Shown: positions 10,191 through 19,562 of the stretch, piece by piece | Numbering within the stretch: the first letter of the stretch is position 1 | Layout: every line of letters begins with the position of its first letter | Source of the DNA: Vibrio fluminensis | Lineage (GTDB): Bacteria; Pseudomonadota; Gammaproteobacteria; Enterobacterales; Vibrionaceae | Direction of reading: 5' to 3' | NCBI RefSeq assembly: GCF_015278125.1 | Contig: NZ_JADILO010000006.1 | Coordinates: 1-64,000, forward strand | Length of the DNA: 64,000 bases | Position numbers and translations under genes: made by a program | Notes under the pieces: generated by a model | Database searches by the model: none | What the model was told of the DNA's origin: nothing | Seen by the model: the letters and a program-made list of their open reading frames with translations, nothing else

Positions 10191-11315
10191 ATGATCATTG
10201 GCGTACCTAAAGAAATCAAAAACCATGAGTACCGAGTTGGCATGATCCCAGCCAGCGTTCGCGAGCTAGTATCTCAAGGTCACCAAGTTGTCGTTGAAAC
10301 CCAAGCCGGGGCAGGCATCGGATTCTCCGACGATGATTACATCGCTGTAGGCGCATCCATTCTTCCTACTGCTGCTGACGTTTTTTCGCAAGCAGAAATG
10401 ATTGTTAAGGTTAAAGAACCTCAAGCTATCGAGCGTTCAATGCTCCGAGAAGGACAGATTTTATTTACTTATCTGCACCTAGCACCAGATTTTCCACAAA
10501 CTGATGAGCTAATCAAGAGCAAAGCTGTCTGTATAGCCTATGAGACTGTAACAGATAATATGGGTCGCCTGCCACTTTTAGCACCAATGTCTGAAGTTGC
10601 AGGTCGAATGTCAATTCAAGCCGGAGCGCAAACATTAGAAAAATCTCATGGAGGGCGAGGCCTTCTGCTAGGTGGGGTTCCGGGCGTTGAGCCAGCGAAA
10701 ATCGTCGTTATCGGCGGTGGCGTGGTTGGTGCTAATGCAGCCCGTATGGCAGTAGGTTTACGTGCCGATGTAACAATTCTTGATAGAAATATTGATACTC
10801 TTCGCAAATTAGACGAAGAATTCCAAGGCAGAGCAAAAGTTGTGTACTCAACTGAAGATGCGATTGAAAAACATGTAGTTGAAGCTGATCTCGTTATTGG
10901 CGCAGTGCTCATCCCAGGTGCAGCAGCGCCTAAACTGGTCACTAAAGCTCATATTGCCAAGATGAAAACAGGGGCTGCGGTGGTCGACGTTGCGATCGAC
11001 CAAGGCGGCTGTTTTGAGACATCGCACGCAACAACTCATGCAGACCCTACTTATATCGTTGATGACGTCGTTCACTACTGTGTGGCGAACATGCCAGGCG
11101 CGGTAGCACGAACCTCTACATTTGCACTTAATAACGCCACATTACCTTACATCGTCAAGCTGGCAAACAAAGGCTACCGCCAAGCTTTACTAGAAGATAA
11201 AGGTTTCTTAGAGGGCCTAAACGTTATTCACGGTAAAGTGACTTGTAAGGAAGTTGCAGAAGCGTTTGAACTTGAATACCTTGCTCCAGAAGATGCGATA
11301 GCATTGCATAGTTAA
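10191..11315 (+). CDS. ald: Alanine dehydrogenase
   Basis: NAD-dependent oxidative deamination of L-alanine to pyruvate and ammonia, reversible. The 374 residues open [20 protein letters not shown], the signature of Ald/PntA-type enzymes. The substrate site includes KVKEPQ, and the Rossmann loop [19 protein letters not shown] lies near 170-190. The family motif [14 protein letters not shown] and [20 protein letters not shown] follow. GAGGAG sits about 6 nt before the ATG. Divergence from lrp suggests Lrp control in response to alanine or leucine. Confidence 0.96.
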   Translation: MIIGVPKEIKNHEYRVGMIPASVRELVSQGHQVVVETQAGAGIGFSDDDYIAVGASILPTAADVFSQAEMIVKVKEPQAIERSMLREGQILFTYLHLAPDFPQTDELIKSKAVCIAYETVTDNMGRLPLLAPMSEVAGRMSIQAGAQTLEKSHGGRGLLLGGVPGVEPAKIVVIGGGVVGANAARMAVGLRADVTILDRNIDTLRKLDEEFQGRAKVVYSTEDAIEKHVVEADLVIGAVLIPGAAAPKLVTKAHIAKMKTGAAVVDVAIDQGGCFETSHATTHADPTYIVDDVVHYCVANMPGAVARTSTFALNNATLPYIVKLANKGYRQALLEDKGFLEGLNVIHGKVTCKEVAEAFELEYLAPEDAIALHS

Positions 11316-11326
11316 AAAGCGAAACG

Positions 11327-11346
11327 CCTCGCTTCATTGCGAGGCT
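11327..11346 (+). terminator. Hairpin after ald (weak terminator)
   Basis: GCCTCGC and GCGAGGC form a stem 12 nt after the ald stop, without a clear T-tract. It may be a 3' stabiliser rather than an efficient terminator. Confidence 0.45.
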
Positions 11347-11494
11347 TGGGATCCGGGAACGCAAAACAAGAATGTTTTGCTATGGATTACGGATTACGGA
11401 ACGTTAAGCGCGGTTGCGCTTAACTACGGAAACGAGAACGCAGCGAGTTATCTCGCTGCTACGGATAAAAAATCGTAACTCCAACCGTTTTATT

Positions 11495-11768
11495 TGTTCT
11501 TGTTTTTCTCGCAACGTTCTATGACTCAGCACTTGGTGCTAAGCGCTCCCGTATCCCGAACTAAAAAGGTCGGCAAATGCCACCCCTTCCGTTTGTGCGT
11601 GTTTTTCTCGCAGCCTAGCGTTCTGTGGCTCGTCACTTGGTGCTGAGCGTTCCCGCATCGCAAACTAAAAAAGGTCGGCAATGCCGACCCTTTCATTTGT
11701 TCGTATTTTTCTCGCAGCGCAGCGTTCCGTAGCTCAGCACTTGTTGCTGAGCGTTCCCGCATCCCGAC
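11495..11768. repeat. Three tandem degenerate intergenic repeat units of about 100 bp
   Basis: Three similar units begin at about 11495, 11594 and 11698. Each starts TGTKCKTRTTTTTCTCGCA, continues through an imperfect palindrome of the form CTCAGCACTTGGTGCTGAGCG, then TCCCGTATC or TCCCGCATC. Units 1 and 2 end in a GGTCGGCAATGCCGACC-type hairpin. The preceding 11360-11465 stretch contains further short palindromes (TTAAGCGCGGTTGCGCTTAA; CAGCGAGTTATCTCGCTG). It does not look coding; the minus-strand frame at 11526-11798 simply crosses the repeats. Confidence 0.75.
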
Positions 11769-11788
11769 TCCCGAAGCAACGCGTCGCG

Positions 11789-12241
11789 TTAGAACCATCT
11801 CTCTAGCGACGTTTTATCTAACTGGCGAAATGCACGATTCAGAAGCTGTGCAAGCTCTTTATAGCGTGGACGTGATTTCATTGGTTCTAGTGCAAAACCA
11901 CTTTCAACTATTTTTTGATGTAACTCTCGATACCACCCTGCCAGTGCTGGCGGGAGCTGAGTGTTAGAACGATTACCCAACCACCACATACCTTGTATTG
12001 GCATACTAATCGCGAACAATGCGACGATCACCGCTTGAGGCAAGCCTTGGTAGTTAGTAAAAGCCATTTGCGTTAACACGCTGATGGCCGCGACTGCTGG
12101 CATCACTTTCATGCCAAAGCGTGTCGCTTTGATGATACGTTGCTCTGGGAATAGTGGAGCAAGTTCTTTGCGCATCGGCCAAGTATCCATGTACTTTTGT
12201 CCGTCACGCAAACTGTGAACGATACCGACTTTATTATTCAT
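11789..12241 (-). CDS. yfbV: UPF0208 membrane protein YfbV
   Basis: 150-residue inner-membrane protein; E. coli YfbV helps insulate the chromosomal Ter macrodomain. The family N-terminus is present ([20 protein letters not shown]), followed by two membrane segments between about 48 and 95 ([36 protein letters not shown]) and a cytoplasmic C-terminal helix bundle ([19 protein letters not shown]). It is divergent from ackA-pta, the arrangement conserved across gamma-proteobacteria. Confidence 0.94.
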   Translation of the reverse strand: MNNKVGIVHSLRDGQKYMDTWPMRKELAPLFPEQRIIKATRFGMKVMPAVAAISVLTQMAFTNYQGLPQAVIVALFAISMPIQGMWWLGNRSNTQLPPALAGWYRELHQKIVESGFALEPMKSRPRYKELAQLLNRAFRQLDKTSLERWF

Positions 12242-12525
12242 AATACTCTCTCACTTCCAAATCAGGGCGTTCGAACTAAAAAAGAGTTGAAAGATTCAAC
12301 TAATCGCGTAAAAATTTGACTAAAGTTAATATTCTTTCAAAATTTTTTTGTTATATTGCTTTATTATCGCTATCCTTTGCAGACCCTCAATCTCATTGTT
12401 GCTCTTATTTACAATTTAGGCAACTCTGAGAGACATCTGCAAGGATTGCACAAGTTGATTGCTTGGTAAAGCAACCTCTTTTTATATACGGATTTAAAAG
12501 TTATTTAGTCACAAGTAGTACGCAG

Positions 12526-12646
12526 TTGATAATAGACTCGGCTATTCTTGTGATAATTTTCATCCTAACTGATTTTGATATCTACGGTGATGAGAGCGAA
12601 GCCTAGCTCCAAAAGGAGGTTCACAGCGTTAGTTGTGAGCCTTTTT
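12526..12646 (+). promoter_or_regulatory. ackA leader: possible promoter and terminator/attenuator
   Basis: TTGATA (12526-12531) and TGTGAT (12549-12554) are spaced 17 bp, a plausible sigma70 promoter. A 9-bp stem follows (12617-12625 with 12634-12642, one GU pair) and ends in five T residues, 64 bp before ackA. A transcript from this promoter would end at about 12646 as an 85-nt RNA unless it reads through. A weaker hairpin plus T-run occurs at 12459-12483. Small RNA, attenuator and insulation from yfbV-side transcription are all possible. Confidence 0.4.
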
Positions 12647-12709
12647 CCAATGAGTTCGCTTTGTGTTTTATTGCCCACGATATTTCAGACGATAAACAGG
12701 TAGTCATAC

Positions 12710-13906
12710 ATGTCTAAGCTAGTATTAGTTTTAAACTGTGGTAGTTCTTCTCTTAAATTTGCTGTTGTTGATGCAGAAACTGGTGCTGAGCACCTAACCG
12801 GTCTTGCTGAGTGTCTTGGTCTACCAGAAGCTCGTATGAAATGGAAACTTGATGGCAAGCACGAAGCTCAACTAGGCGAAGGCGCAGCTCACGTAGAAGC
12901 ACTATCTTTCATGGTAGAAACTATTCTTGCTTCTAAGCCTGAGCTTAAAGCTAACCTAGGCGCTATCGGTCACCGTATCGTACACGGTGGCGAGCAGTTC
13001 ACTCAATCTGCACTTATTACTGATGAAGTTCTAAAGGGTATTCAAGACGCTGCGACTTTCGCACCTCTTCACAACCCTGCGCACCTTATCGGTATCGAAG
13101 CTGCGAAAGTAAACTTCCCTGGCCTACAAAACGTTGCTGTATTTGACACTGCGTTCCACCAAACTATGCCTGAAGAGTCTTACCTATACGCTCTACCGTA
13201 CAACCTGTACAAAGAGCACGGCATCCGTCGTTACGGCATGCACGGTACTTCTCACCTATTCATCACGCGTGAAGTTGCAGGTCTACTAAACAAGCCAGTT
13301 GAAGAAGTTAACATCATCAACTGTCACCTAGGCAACGGCGCATCTGTATGTGCTATCAAGAACGGTCAATCTGTAGATACTTCTATGGGTCTAACTCCTC
13401 TTGAAGGTCTAGTAATGGGTACTCGTTGTGGCGATATCGACCCTGCGATCATCTTCCACCTACACGACGCACTAGGTTACTCTGTAGAGCAAATCAACAA
13501 CATGCTAACTAAAGAGTCTGGCCTACAAGGTCTAACTGAAGTGACTTCAGACTGTCGTTTCGTTGAAGACAACTACGGTCAAAAAGAAGAAGCAACTCGT
13601 GCAATGGACGTGTTCTGTCACCGTCTAGCTAAATACGTAGCAGGTTACACAGCTTCTCTAGAAGGTCGTCTAGACGCAATCACTTTCACTGGCGGTATCG
13701 GCGAAAACTCTGGCCCAATCCGTGAAATGGTTCTTAACCGTCTAGCTATCTTCGGTATCGAAGTAGACAGCGAAGCAAACCTTAAAGCGCGTTTCGGTGG
13801 TGAAGGCACGATCACTACTGCAAACAGCCGCATCCCAGCAATGGTTATCTCTACTAACGAAGAGCTAGTTATCGCTGAAGACACTGCACGTCTAGCAGGT
13901 CTGTAA
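12710..13906 (+). CDS. ackA: Acetate kinase
   Basis: Transfers phosphate between ATP/acetate and ADP/acetyl phosphate; with Pta it forms the reversible acetate excretion/assimilation pathway and sets acetyl phosphate levels. The 398 residues begin [16 protein letters not shown] (ASKHA fold phosphate site), with [14 protein letters not shown] near 84-97, [23 protein letters not shown] and [10 protein letters not shown] in order. Full length for the family. Codon use is strongly biased to preferred Vibrio codons such as CTA for Leu, a sign of high expression. Confidence 0.98.
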   Translation: MSKLVLVLNCGSSSLKFAVVDAETGAEHLTGLAECLGLPEARMKWKLDGKHEAQLGEGAAHVEALSFMVETILASKPELKANLGAIGHRIVHGGEQFTQSALITDEVLKGIQDAATFAPLHNPAHLIGIEAAKVNFPGLQNVAVFDTAFHQTMPEESYLYALPYNLYKEHGIRRYGMHGTSHLFITREVAGLLNKPVEEVNIINCHLGNGASVCAIKNGQSVDTSMGLTPLEGLVMGTRCGDIDPAIIFHLHDALGYSVEQINNMLTKESGLQGLTEVTSDCRFVEDNYGQKEEATRAMDVFCHRLAKYVAGYTASLEGRLDAITFTGGIGENSGPIREMVLNRLAIFGIEVDSEANLKARFGGEGTITTANSRIPAMVISTNEELVIAEDTARLAGL

Positions 13907-13914
13907 TTGACTCC

Positions 13915-13946
13915 ACTGGCTAGCCTTTGGGCTGGCCAGTATTTTC
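13915..13946 (+). terminator. Terminator-like hairpin between ackA and pta
   Basis: ACTGGCTAGCC pairs with GGCTGGCCAGT (one mismatch) around TTTG, then ATTTTCT. It is probably a partial terminator that lowers pta relative to ackA. Confidence 0.6.
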
Positions 13947-14042
13947 TAAAAATAGAAATTTAGGGGCTCAACTCCTATTCCATGAACTCTTCAAGGAATA
14001 CGTAATTGAGCTTTTAATCCAATAATGTAAGGTAATTAGTCG

Positions 14043-16208
14043 ATGTCTCGTACTATTATGCTTATCCCTACTAGCGCTGGTGTTGGTCTTACTAGTGTTA
14101 GCATGGGTGTTCTTCGCACTATGGAGCGCAAGGGCGTTAAAGTTTCTTTCTACAAGCCTATCGCACAGCCACGTTCTGGCGGCGATCAGCCTGATCTAAC
14201 TTCTACTATCGTTGGCGCAAACAGCGATATGCAGATCGGCACTCCAATGCAAATGTCTGTTGCTGAAAGCCTAATCGGTAACGACAACATGGATGAGCTT
14301 CTAGAAACTATCGTTGAACGTTACAACCAAATCAACAAAGATGCGGACGTAACACTTATCGAAGGTCTAGTACCAACTCGTAAGCACCCATTTGCAAACC
14401 AAGTGAACGCTGAAATCGCGGCAACTCTTGGCGCAGAGATCGTACTTGTTGCGACTCCTGGTCTAGATAACCCAGCTCAGCTGAAAGAACGTATCGAAGT
14501 AGCATGTTCTAACTTCGGTGGTACTAAGAACAAAAACATCTCTGGTGTAATCATCAACAAGCTTAACGCTCCTGTTGACGAAGCTGGCCGTACTCGTCCA
14601 GATCTATCAGAAATGTTTGACGATGCAGACAGCGCACAAACTAACGAAATGAAAGTGATGGAAATCTTCAACACTTCTCCAATTCGTGTACTTGGTTGTG
14701 TGCCTTGGTCAATCGATCTAATCGCAACTCGCGCGATCGACATGGCTCAACACCTAAATGCTGACATCATCAACGCTGGTGACATCGCGACTCGTCGCAT
14801 CAAGAGCATCACGTTCTGTGCACGTTCACTACCAAACATGATTGAGCACTTCAAACCAGGCTCTCTACTTGTTACTTCTGCTGACCGTCCTGACGTTATC
14901 GTTGCAGCGGCACTAGCAGCAATGAACGGCGTAGAAATCGGCGCAATCCTATTGACTGGCGGTTACGACATCCCTCAAGAAATTGAAGGTCTATGTAAAC
15001 CAGCATTCGATACTGGCCTACCTATCTTCAAAGCACAAGGTAACACTTGGCAGACTTCGCTGAACCTGCAAAGCTTCAGCATCGAAGTTCCAGCTGACGA
15101 TAAAGAGCGTATCGAGTTCATCAACGATCACGTTGCAGGTCACATCGACGGCAACTGGATCGAGTCTATGACTGAAGGCACTCAGAAGTCTCGTCGTCTA
15201 AGCCCACCAGCATTCCGTTACCAGCTAACTGAATTCGCTCGTAAAGCGGCTAAACGCATCGTTCTTCCTGAAGGTGACGAGCCACGTACAGTTAAAGCTG
15301 CGGCTATCTGTGCTGAGCGCGGCATCGCGGAATGTGTGCTTCTAGGTAACCCAGACGAAATCCGTCGCGTTGCTGCGCAACAAGGCGTTGAGCTAGGTGC
15401 TGGCGTAACTATCATCAACTCTGATGAAGTACGTGAAAACTACGTTGCTCGTCTAGTTGAGCTACGTGGCTCTAAAGGTATGACTGAAGTAGTGGCTCGT
15501 GAGAAACTACAAGATTCAGTATTCCTAGGCACAATGATGCTTGAGAACGACGAAGTTGACGGCCTAGTTTCTGGTGCTGTTCACACAACTGCGAACACTA
15601 TCGTTCCTCCGTTCCAAATCATCAAGACTGCGCCTGATGCGTCAATCGTATCTTCTGTGTTCTTCATGCTACTACCTGACCAAGTACTGGTTTACGGTGA
15701 CTGTGCGATCAACCCAGATCCAACAGCTGAACAGCTTGCTGAAATCGCTATCCAATCTGCTGACTCTGCAGCAGCATTCGGTATCGAACCACGCGTAGCA
15801 ATGATCTCTTACTCTACTGGTGAATCTGGTAAGGGTGCAGACGTTGATAAAGTACGTGAAGCAACTAAACTAGCTCAAGAGAAACGTCCTGACCTAATCA
15901 TCGACGGTCCTCTACAGTACGACGCAGCAATCATGGAAAACGTAGCAGCTTCTAAAGCTCCTAACTCTCCAGTAGCTGGTAAAGCAACTGTATTCGTATT
16001 CCCAGACCTAAACACTGGTAACACGACTTACAAAGCGGTACAACGCTCAGCAGACCTAGTTTCTATCGGTCCAATGCTGCAAGGTATGCGCAAGCCAGTT
16101 AACGACCTGTCTCGTGGCGCTCTAGTAGACGATATCGTGTACACAGTAGCACTAACTGCGATCCAAGCAGATCAAGCTGAACAAGCTCGTGAAAAAGCAG
16201 TTAACTAA
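14043..16208 (+). CDS. pta: Phosphate acetyltransferase
   Basis: Interconverts acetyl-CoA plus phosphate and acetyl phosphate plus CoA. At 721 residues it is the long, three-part enterobacterial form: an N-terminal P-loop-like regulatory domain ([20 protein letters not shown]), a central DRTGG-type domain, and the C-terminal catalytic PTA_PTB domain from about residue 395 ([50 protein letters not shown]). It lies 136 bp after ackA, shares its strong codon bias and has its own terminator. Confidence 0.98.
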   Translation: MSRTIMLIPTSAGVGLTSVSMGVLRTMERKGVKVSFYKPIAQPRSGGDQPDLTSTIVGANSDMQIGTPMQMSVAESLIGNDNMDELLETIVERYNQINKDADVTLIEGLVPTRKHPFANQVNAEIAATLGAEIVLVATPGLDNPAQLKERIEVACSNFGGTKNKNISGVIINKLNAPVDEAGRTRPDLSEMFDDADSAQTNEMKVMEIFNTSPIRVLGCVPWSIDLIATRAIDMAQHLNADIINAGDIATRRIKSITFCARSLPNMIEHFKPGSLLVTSADRPDVIVAAALAAMNGVEIGAILLTGGYDIPQEIEGLCKPAFDTGLPIFKAQGNTWQTSLNLQSFSIEVPADDKERIEFINDHVAGHIDGNWIESMTEGTQKSRRLSPPAFRYQLTEFARKAAKRIVLPEGDEPRTVKAAAICAERGIAECVLLGNPDEIRRVAAQQGVELGAGVTIINSDEVRENYVARLVELRGSKGMTEVVAREKLQDSVFLGTMMLENDEVDGLVSGAVHTTANTIVPPFQIIKTAPDASIVSSVFFMLLPDQVLVYGDCAINPDPTAEQLAEIAIQSADSAAAFGIEPRVAMISYSTGESGKGADVDKVREATKLAQEKRPDLIIDGPLQYDAAIMENVAASKAPNSPVAGKATVFVFPDLNTGNTTYKAVQRSADLVSIGPMLQGMRKPVNDLSRGALVDDIVYTVALTAIQADQAEQAREKAVN

Positions 16209-16230
16209 TTAACGCGCTTTTCGATATTCA

Positions 16231-16257
16231 AACCCTCGCCTCGGCGAGGGTTTTTTA
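16231..16257 (+). terminator. pta terminator
   Basis: AACCCTCGCC pairs with GGCGAGGGTT across a minimal loop and runs into TTTTTT. It lies between pta and the convergent MgtC/DUF4010 gene. Confidence 0.9.
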
Positions 16258-16274
16258 TTGCCTGTTATTCTCAC

Positions 16275-17549
16275 TCAAGCCATCACAACCAGCACAGCTC
16301 CACCTGAAAGCACGCAACCAATCATAACCGGTGCGACTTTTGACCATAGCGCTTTGTTGCCGATACTGACTACCATCCCCATTTTGACAATGGTATTGAC
16401 TGAAGCGGCAATAAAAATACCCAGTGCCGCAGTCTGCACGCTCAATGTTTGTGTACTTTGTCGTCCTAGTGCAAGCGAGATAGCATCCACATCGGTAATG
16501 CCTGAAAGCGCGGCCAAAATCAAAGTACCCGCGTTACCAAACCAATCCGACAATGCGTGGCTTAACAACATGATCACCGCCAGCACCACGCCAAAGAATA
16601 GCGCTGATTGAAGCGCCAACGGGTTGGTTTTCTGATTTGGCTGTTCAACGGTTTCAATCTTACTGCTGCGCCAAATCCACCAAGCCGGCAAATAGAGCGC
16701 CACCATCATCACTAAGACAATCGGCCACAGTATTTTAACCAATTGTGGATTCAGCACCGACAAAACAATCAATAAACGCGGAAACATGGTGCCGCAACTG
16801 AGCAAGATACCGCTGGCGAGTAGCGGGCTAATATTGGCTTGTTCTCGCGACAAGTGAGAAAACTGCAGAGTCAATGCCGTCGAGGAGCTGAGCCCGGCAA
16901 ACACCGAGGTGAATAGAATGCCTCGTTTAGCGCCACCAATCTTAATCGCGAAATAACCAACGAAAGAGATACTGGCGATCAATACCACCATCCACCATAT
17001 CTCATAGGGATTGAGGGCATTCCACGGACCATAGGTTTGATTGGGCAATAACGGCAGTAATACGATTGAGATAAGTAATAAACGGAGCGCAGCATCAAGT
17101 TCGTACTCTTGCAGCTTTTGCAGTGCTTGGTGCAATTCTTTCTTGTTATCGAGGACGACAGCCGTGATCACCGCTGCCGCTGCGGCTAAAACCGCTTCGC
17201 CTGACACCGCTAATGTGCCAAGGACGAATGTGACAATTAAGCTCACCACACCAGTAATACTAATATCTTCACTTTTCTTCTGTTGGATAACAAAAGCAAT
17301 GCAAGCCAGTATCACCAAAGCGATAAGAGCAAAGCCAATCAGTAACGGAGAGTAATGAGCCGCGAGGATACCCACTAGACCGCCTAGTAGCCCGACCAAG
17401 GAGAATGTGCGAATGCCAGCAACTCGACTACCCTCAACACTATTACGCATCACCCAGCCACGCTGAGTACCAACGATAGCGCCAAGTAGCAAGGCGATAA
17501 ACAGATTCCAAATAGTATGCTCTTGAGCAACGAAATTCGTTAGTTCCAT
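16275..17549 (-). CDS. MgtC/DUF4010 family membrane protein
   Basis: 424 residues, almost wholly hydrophobic with about 11-12 predicted membrane segments. The N-terminal 140 residues are MgtC/SapB-like (IALLLGAIVGTQRGW, GSRVAGIRTFSLVGLLGGL, where the R.R...LVG pattern is typical). The remainder matches DUF4010 (FTSVFAGLSSSTALTLQFS; LAALSGITDVDAISLALG). The function of this architecture is not established; MgtC relatives are linked to Mg2+ stress and virulence. Single gene convergent with pta. Confidence 0.85.
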   Translation of the reverse strand: MELTNFVAQEHTIWNLFIALLLGAIVGTQRGWVMRNSVEGSRVAGIRTFSLVGLLGGLVGILAAHYSPLLIGFALIALVILACIAFVIQQKKSEDISITGVVSLIVTFVLGTLAVSGEAVLAAAAAVITAVVLDNKKELHQALQKLQEYELDAALRLLLISIVLLPLLPNQTYGPWNALNPYEIWWMVVLIASISFVGYFAIKIGGAKRGILFTSVFAGLSSSTALTLQFSHLSREQANISPLLASGILLSCGTMFPRLLIVLSVLNPQLVKILWPIVLVMMVALYLPAWWIWRSSKIETVEQPNQKTNPLALQSALFFGVVLAVIMLLSHALSDWFGNAGTLILAALSGITDVDAISLALGRQSTQTLSVQTAALGIFIAASVNTIVKMGMVVSIGNKALWSKVAPVMIGCVLSGGAVLVVMA

Positions 17550-17750
17550 AATTCACCTCGCGTCAGCAAAATGATTGATGTTGATGACAAATCTAACCAC
17601 TCACAAGATTCATTTTACTCTGGTATACGTATTTAACTGTGAATTAATCAGTAGATTGCCAATCGTAGCTACACCAGTTACTCGATTTGATTGGCGCGTC
17701 ACTCAATTATTGACCACACTAATAGTGTGTGTTTTAGCGAGGAGATCGAA

Positions 17751-18002
17751 ATGAAAAACGAGCTAGATCCGACCAAAGTATTGCAAGCCTATGAGTGTGT
17801 AATGAATAACGGCACACCGACTGAATTTGGCAAGATATATGAGGGGGTCGAAGCCTTCTCAGACTATGACGGCTATAATGTTTATTTGCGTGGTAACGGC
17901 GTTGAACTAAAGGTTGGGTTCCACAATACCTACCATCTTGACTACGATCAGGAGCACCTTAAAGAGAGCTTTCTCAAGAAACTTTCGTTGCTCGCCAAAT
18001 AG
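17751..18002 (+). CDS. Small DUF3081-like protein
   Basis: 83-residue soluble protein starting MKNELDPTKVLQAYECVMNN and ending YDQEHLKESFLKKLSLLAK. It resembles the DUF3081 family of vibrios and Shewanella (GVEAFSDYDGYNVYLRGNGVEL, FHNTYHLDYDQ). No function is known. The start is the ATG at 17751, six bases after AGGAG; an upstream in-frame ATG at 17691 would add 20 residues of poor character and lacks a ribosome site. Confidence 0.75.
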   Translation: MKNELDPTKVLQAYECVMNNGTPTEFGKIYEGVEAFSDYDGYNVYLRGNGVELKVGFHNTYHLDYDQEHLKESFLKKLSLLAK

Positions 18003-18026
18003 GCTCTCAACCGATCATTCCAGACA

Positions 18027-18056
18027 AAAAGCCCCGCATCTGATGGCGGGGCTTTG
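18027..18056. terminator. Terminator between the DUF3081-like gene and dmsC
   Basis: AAAAGCCCCGC pairs with GCGGGGCTTT around an ATCTGATG loop and is followed by GTTT. It separates convergent genes. Confidence 0.85.
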
Positions 18057-18091
18057 TTTAGTGTTCGCTTTAATGGCTAAACACCCAGTAT

Positions 18092-18937
18092 CTACATACC
18101 TGCTGTCATGTGCATGCCGTAAAACACGCCACGACCAATCAGTTCAGACACCACGATCAATGCAAATGCAATCGCCATTGGCGCAGCAGTAATCGGTGTG
18201 CGGCGCACGACTGGCAATAACCATAACGCGATACCTGCTGATAGCAGCGCTAAACGAGTGGTTTGTAGCGAGCTGTAATCTGGCACAACGGATAGTGCCG
18301 CAGCAACGCTAGTTTCAATCGCACCTAGATGCGCGGTTAATTGCATTACCAAGATCGCCACGGCAAACAGGCCAATCAAGCCCATCACAGGCAGTACTTT
18401 ATCAGCCGCTGAGTTGTCGTGGTTTGCAACAGACAGTAGCAACTGAGCCAGAGCCGTACCGCTGACTAGCATGGTAACGACAAACGCCGCTGGTGTGAGT
18501 GATGTGTACCAAGTTGGTACGGTATCAATCATATACACCATTGCCATTGCGTACATAAACACAACGCCAACCACCATTGCACCAATCATCAGCGCTTTGC
18601 GAATCGCTTCGCTGCCTTTGTCTAGCACAGACAGTAGCCAGAACAGACCGCCCAACGCGAAGAATACGCTGCCTGATGCGATTTCATTCGATAGCCAAGA
18701 GCTGCCAACCATGTTTAACGCATTCATTGCGCGCAGTGGGCTACCCAAGTGCATGATAGAAGCAAGGAAACCCAAGCCCATCACCGCCCAAAGGCCGAAC
18801 ATCGCTTTATGCAGGCGCTCTTCAGCACCAGTTGAAAGCTGCTTGGTCAAAAGCATCGTCGCTAATACTAAAAACGCACCTACAGAGGTTTGTGCCAATA
18901 CCGTGAAAACGATAAGTGGCCATTCATGCCATGCCAT
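18092..18937 (-). CDS. dmsC: DMSO reductase membrane anchor subunit DmsC
   Basis: Inner-membrane anchor and menaquinol oxidation subunit of a DmsABC-type oxidoreductase. 281 residues with eight hydrophobic segments; opens MAWHEWPLIVFTVLAQTSVGAF, the classic DmsC N-terminus. The ATG at 18937 lies one base after the dmsB stop, and its strong AAGGAGGTG is inside the end of dmsB, so translation is coupled. A longer frame to 18994 exists but would overlap dmsB and add no family sequence. Confidence 0.92.
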   Translation of the reverse strand: MAWHEWPLIVFTVLAQTSVGAFLVLATMLLTKQLSTGAEERLHKAMFGLWAVMGLGFLASIMHLGSPLRAMNALNMVGSSWLSNEIASGSVFFALGGLFWLLSVLDKGSEAIRKALMIGAMVVGVVFMYAMAMVYMIDTVPTWYTSLTPAAFVVTMLVSGTALAQLLLSVANHDNSAADKVLPVMGLIGLFAVAILVMQLTAHLGAIETSVAAALSVVPDYSSLQTTRLALLSAGIALWLLPVVRRTPITAAPMAIAFALIVVSELIGRGVFYGMHMTAGM

Positions 18938-18938
18938 A

Positions 18939-19553
18939 TTACACCTCCTTCGGGTTAGCCAAGAAGCCTGTGGTGTCTCCACAAGGACGTGCATGGCGGT
19001 TTGGTTTAATCACGATATTTGGTTGAGTCAGTGACGCTGGCGGTAGCGGCGCGACTTCGGCATTGGTGCCGTATTTCGCACGCAGCTCATCGATAGGACC
19101 AAACTCCAATGCACGCAGTGGACAAGAATCCACACATACTGGGTTCAAACCTTCAGCGACACGCTCGTAACAGCCATCACACTTAGTCATGTGACCTTTT
19201 TCTTTGTTGTACTGAGGAGCGCCGTAAGGACACGCCATTGAGCAGTACTGACAACCGATACACTTATCGGTATCAACTACGACAAAGCCATCTTCACGCT
19301 TGTGCATGGCACCACTTGGGCACACTTTAGTACACGCTGGGTTGCTACAGTGGTTACACGCAACCGACACGTAGTAAGAGAACACATCTTGGCGCCAAGT
19401 GCCGTTATCTTCTACCCAGTTACCACCTGCGTATTCATATACACGACGGTAGTTACGACCTACATCTAGGTCTTTGTTGTCTTTACAAGAAAGCTGACAC
19501 GTTTTACAACCGGTACACTTGCTTGAATCAATATAAAAGCCGTATTGTTTCAT
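18939..19553 (-). CDS. dmsB: DMSO reductase iron-sulfur subunit DmsB
   Basis: Electron-transfer subunit carrying four [4Fe-4S] clusters from DmsC to DmsA. 204 residues with the four cysteine groups in order: CTGCKTCQLSC (15-25), CNHCSNPACTKVCP, CIGCQYCSMACPYG, and CDGCYERVAEG followed by CVDSCP. The opening MKQYGFYIDSSKCTGC is nearly identical across DmsB/YnfG proteins. It lies between dmsA (10-bp gap) and dmsC. Confidence 0.95.
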   Translation of the reverse strand: MKQYGFYIDSSKCTGCKTCQLSCKDNKDLDVGRNYRRVYEYAGGNWVEDNGTWRQDVFSYYVSVACNHCSNPACTKVCPSGAMHKREDGFVVVDTDKCIGCQYCSMACPYGAPQYNKEKGHMTKCDGCYERVAEGLNPVCVDSCPLRALEFGPIDELRAKYGTNAEVAPLPPASLTQPNIVIKPNRHARPCGDTTGFLANPKEV

Positions 19554-19562
19554 GGTTTAACC

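Noticed and set aside
11495..11768. CRISPR array or integron attC array
   Set aside because: Units are long, degenerate and without uniform spacers; no cas or integrase genes are nearby.
11526..11798. 90-codon minus-strand frame after ald
   Set aside because: It merely crosses the tandem intergenic repeats and repeats its own residue pattern; no start signal.
12635..12703. 22-codon GTG frame in the ackA leader
   Set aside because: The GGAGG upstream is 15 nt away and lies in the terminator stem; not a credible leader peptide.
18471..19034. 187-codon plus-strand frame opposite dmsC
   Set aside because: Shadow of a well-supported membrane protein gene with low-complexity Ser/Thr/Pro-rich translation.
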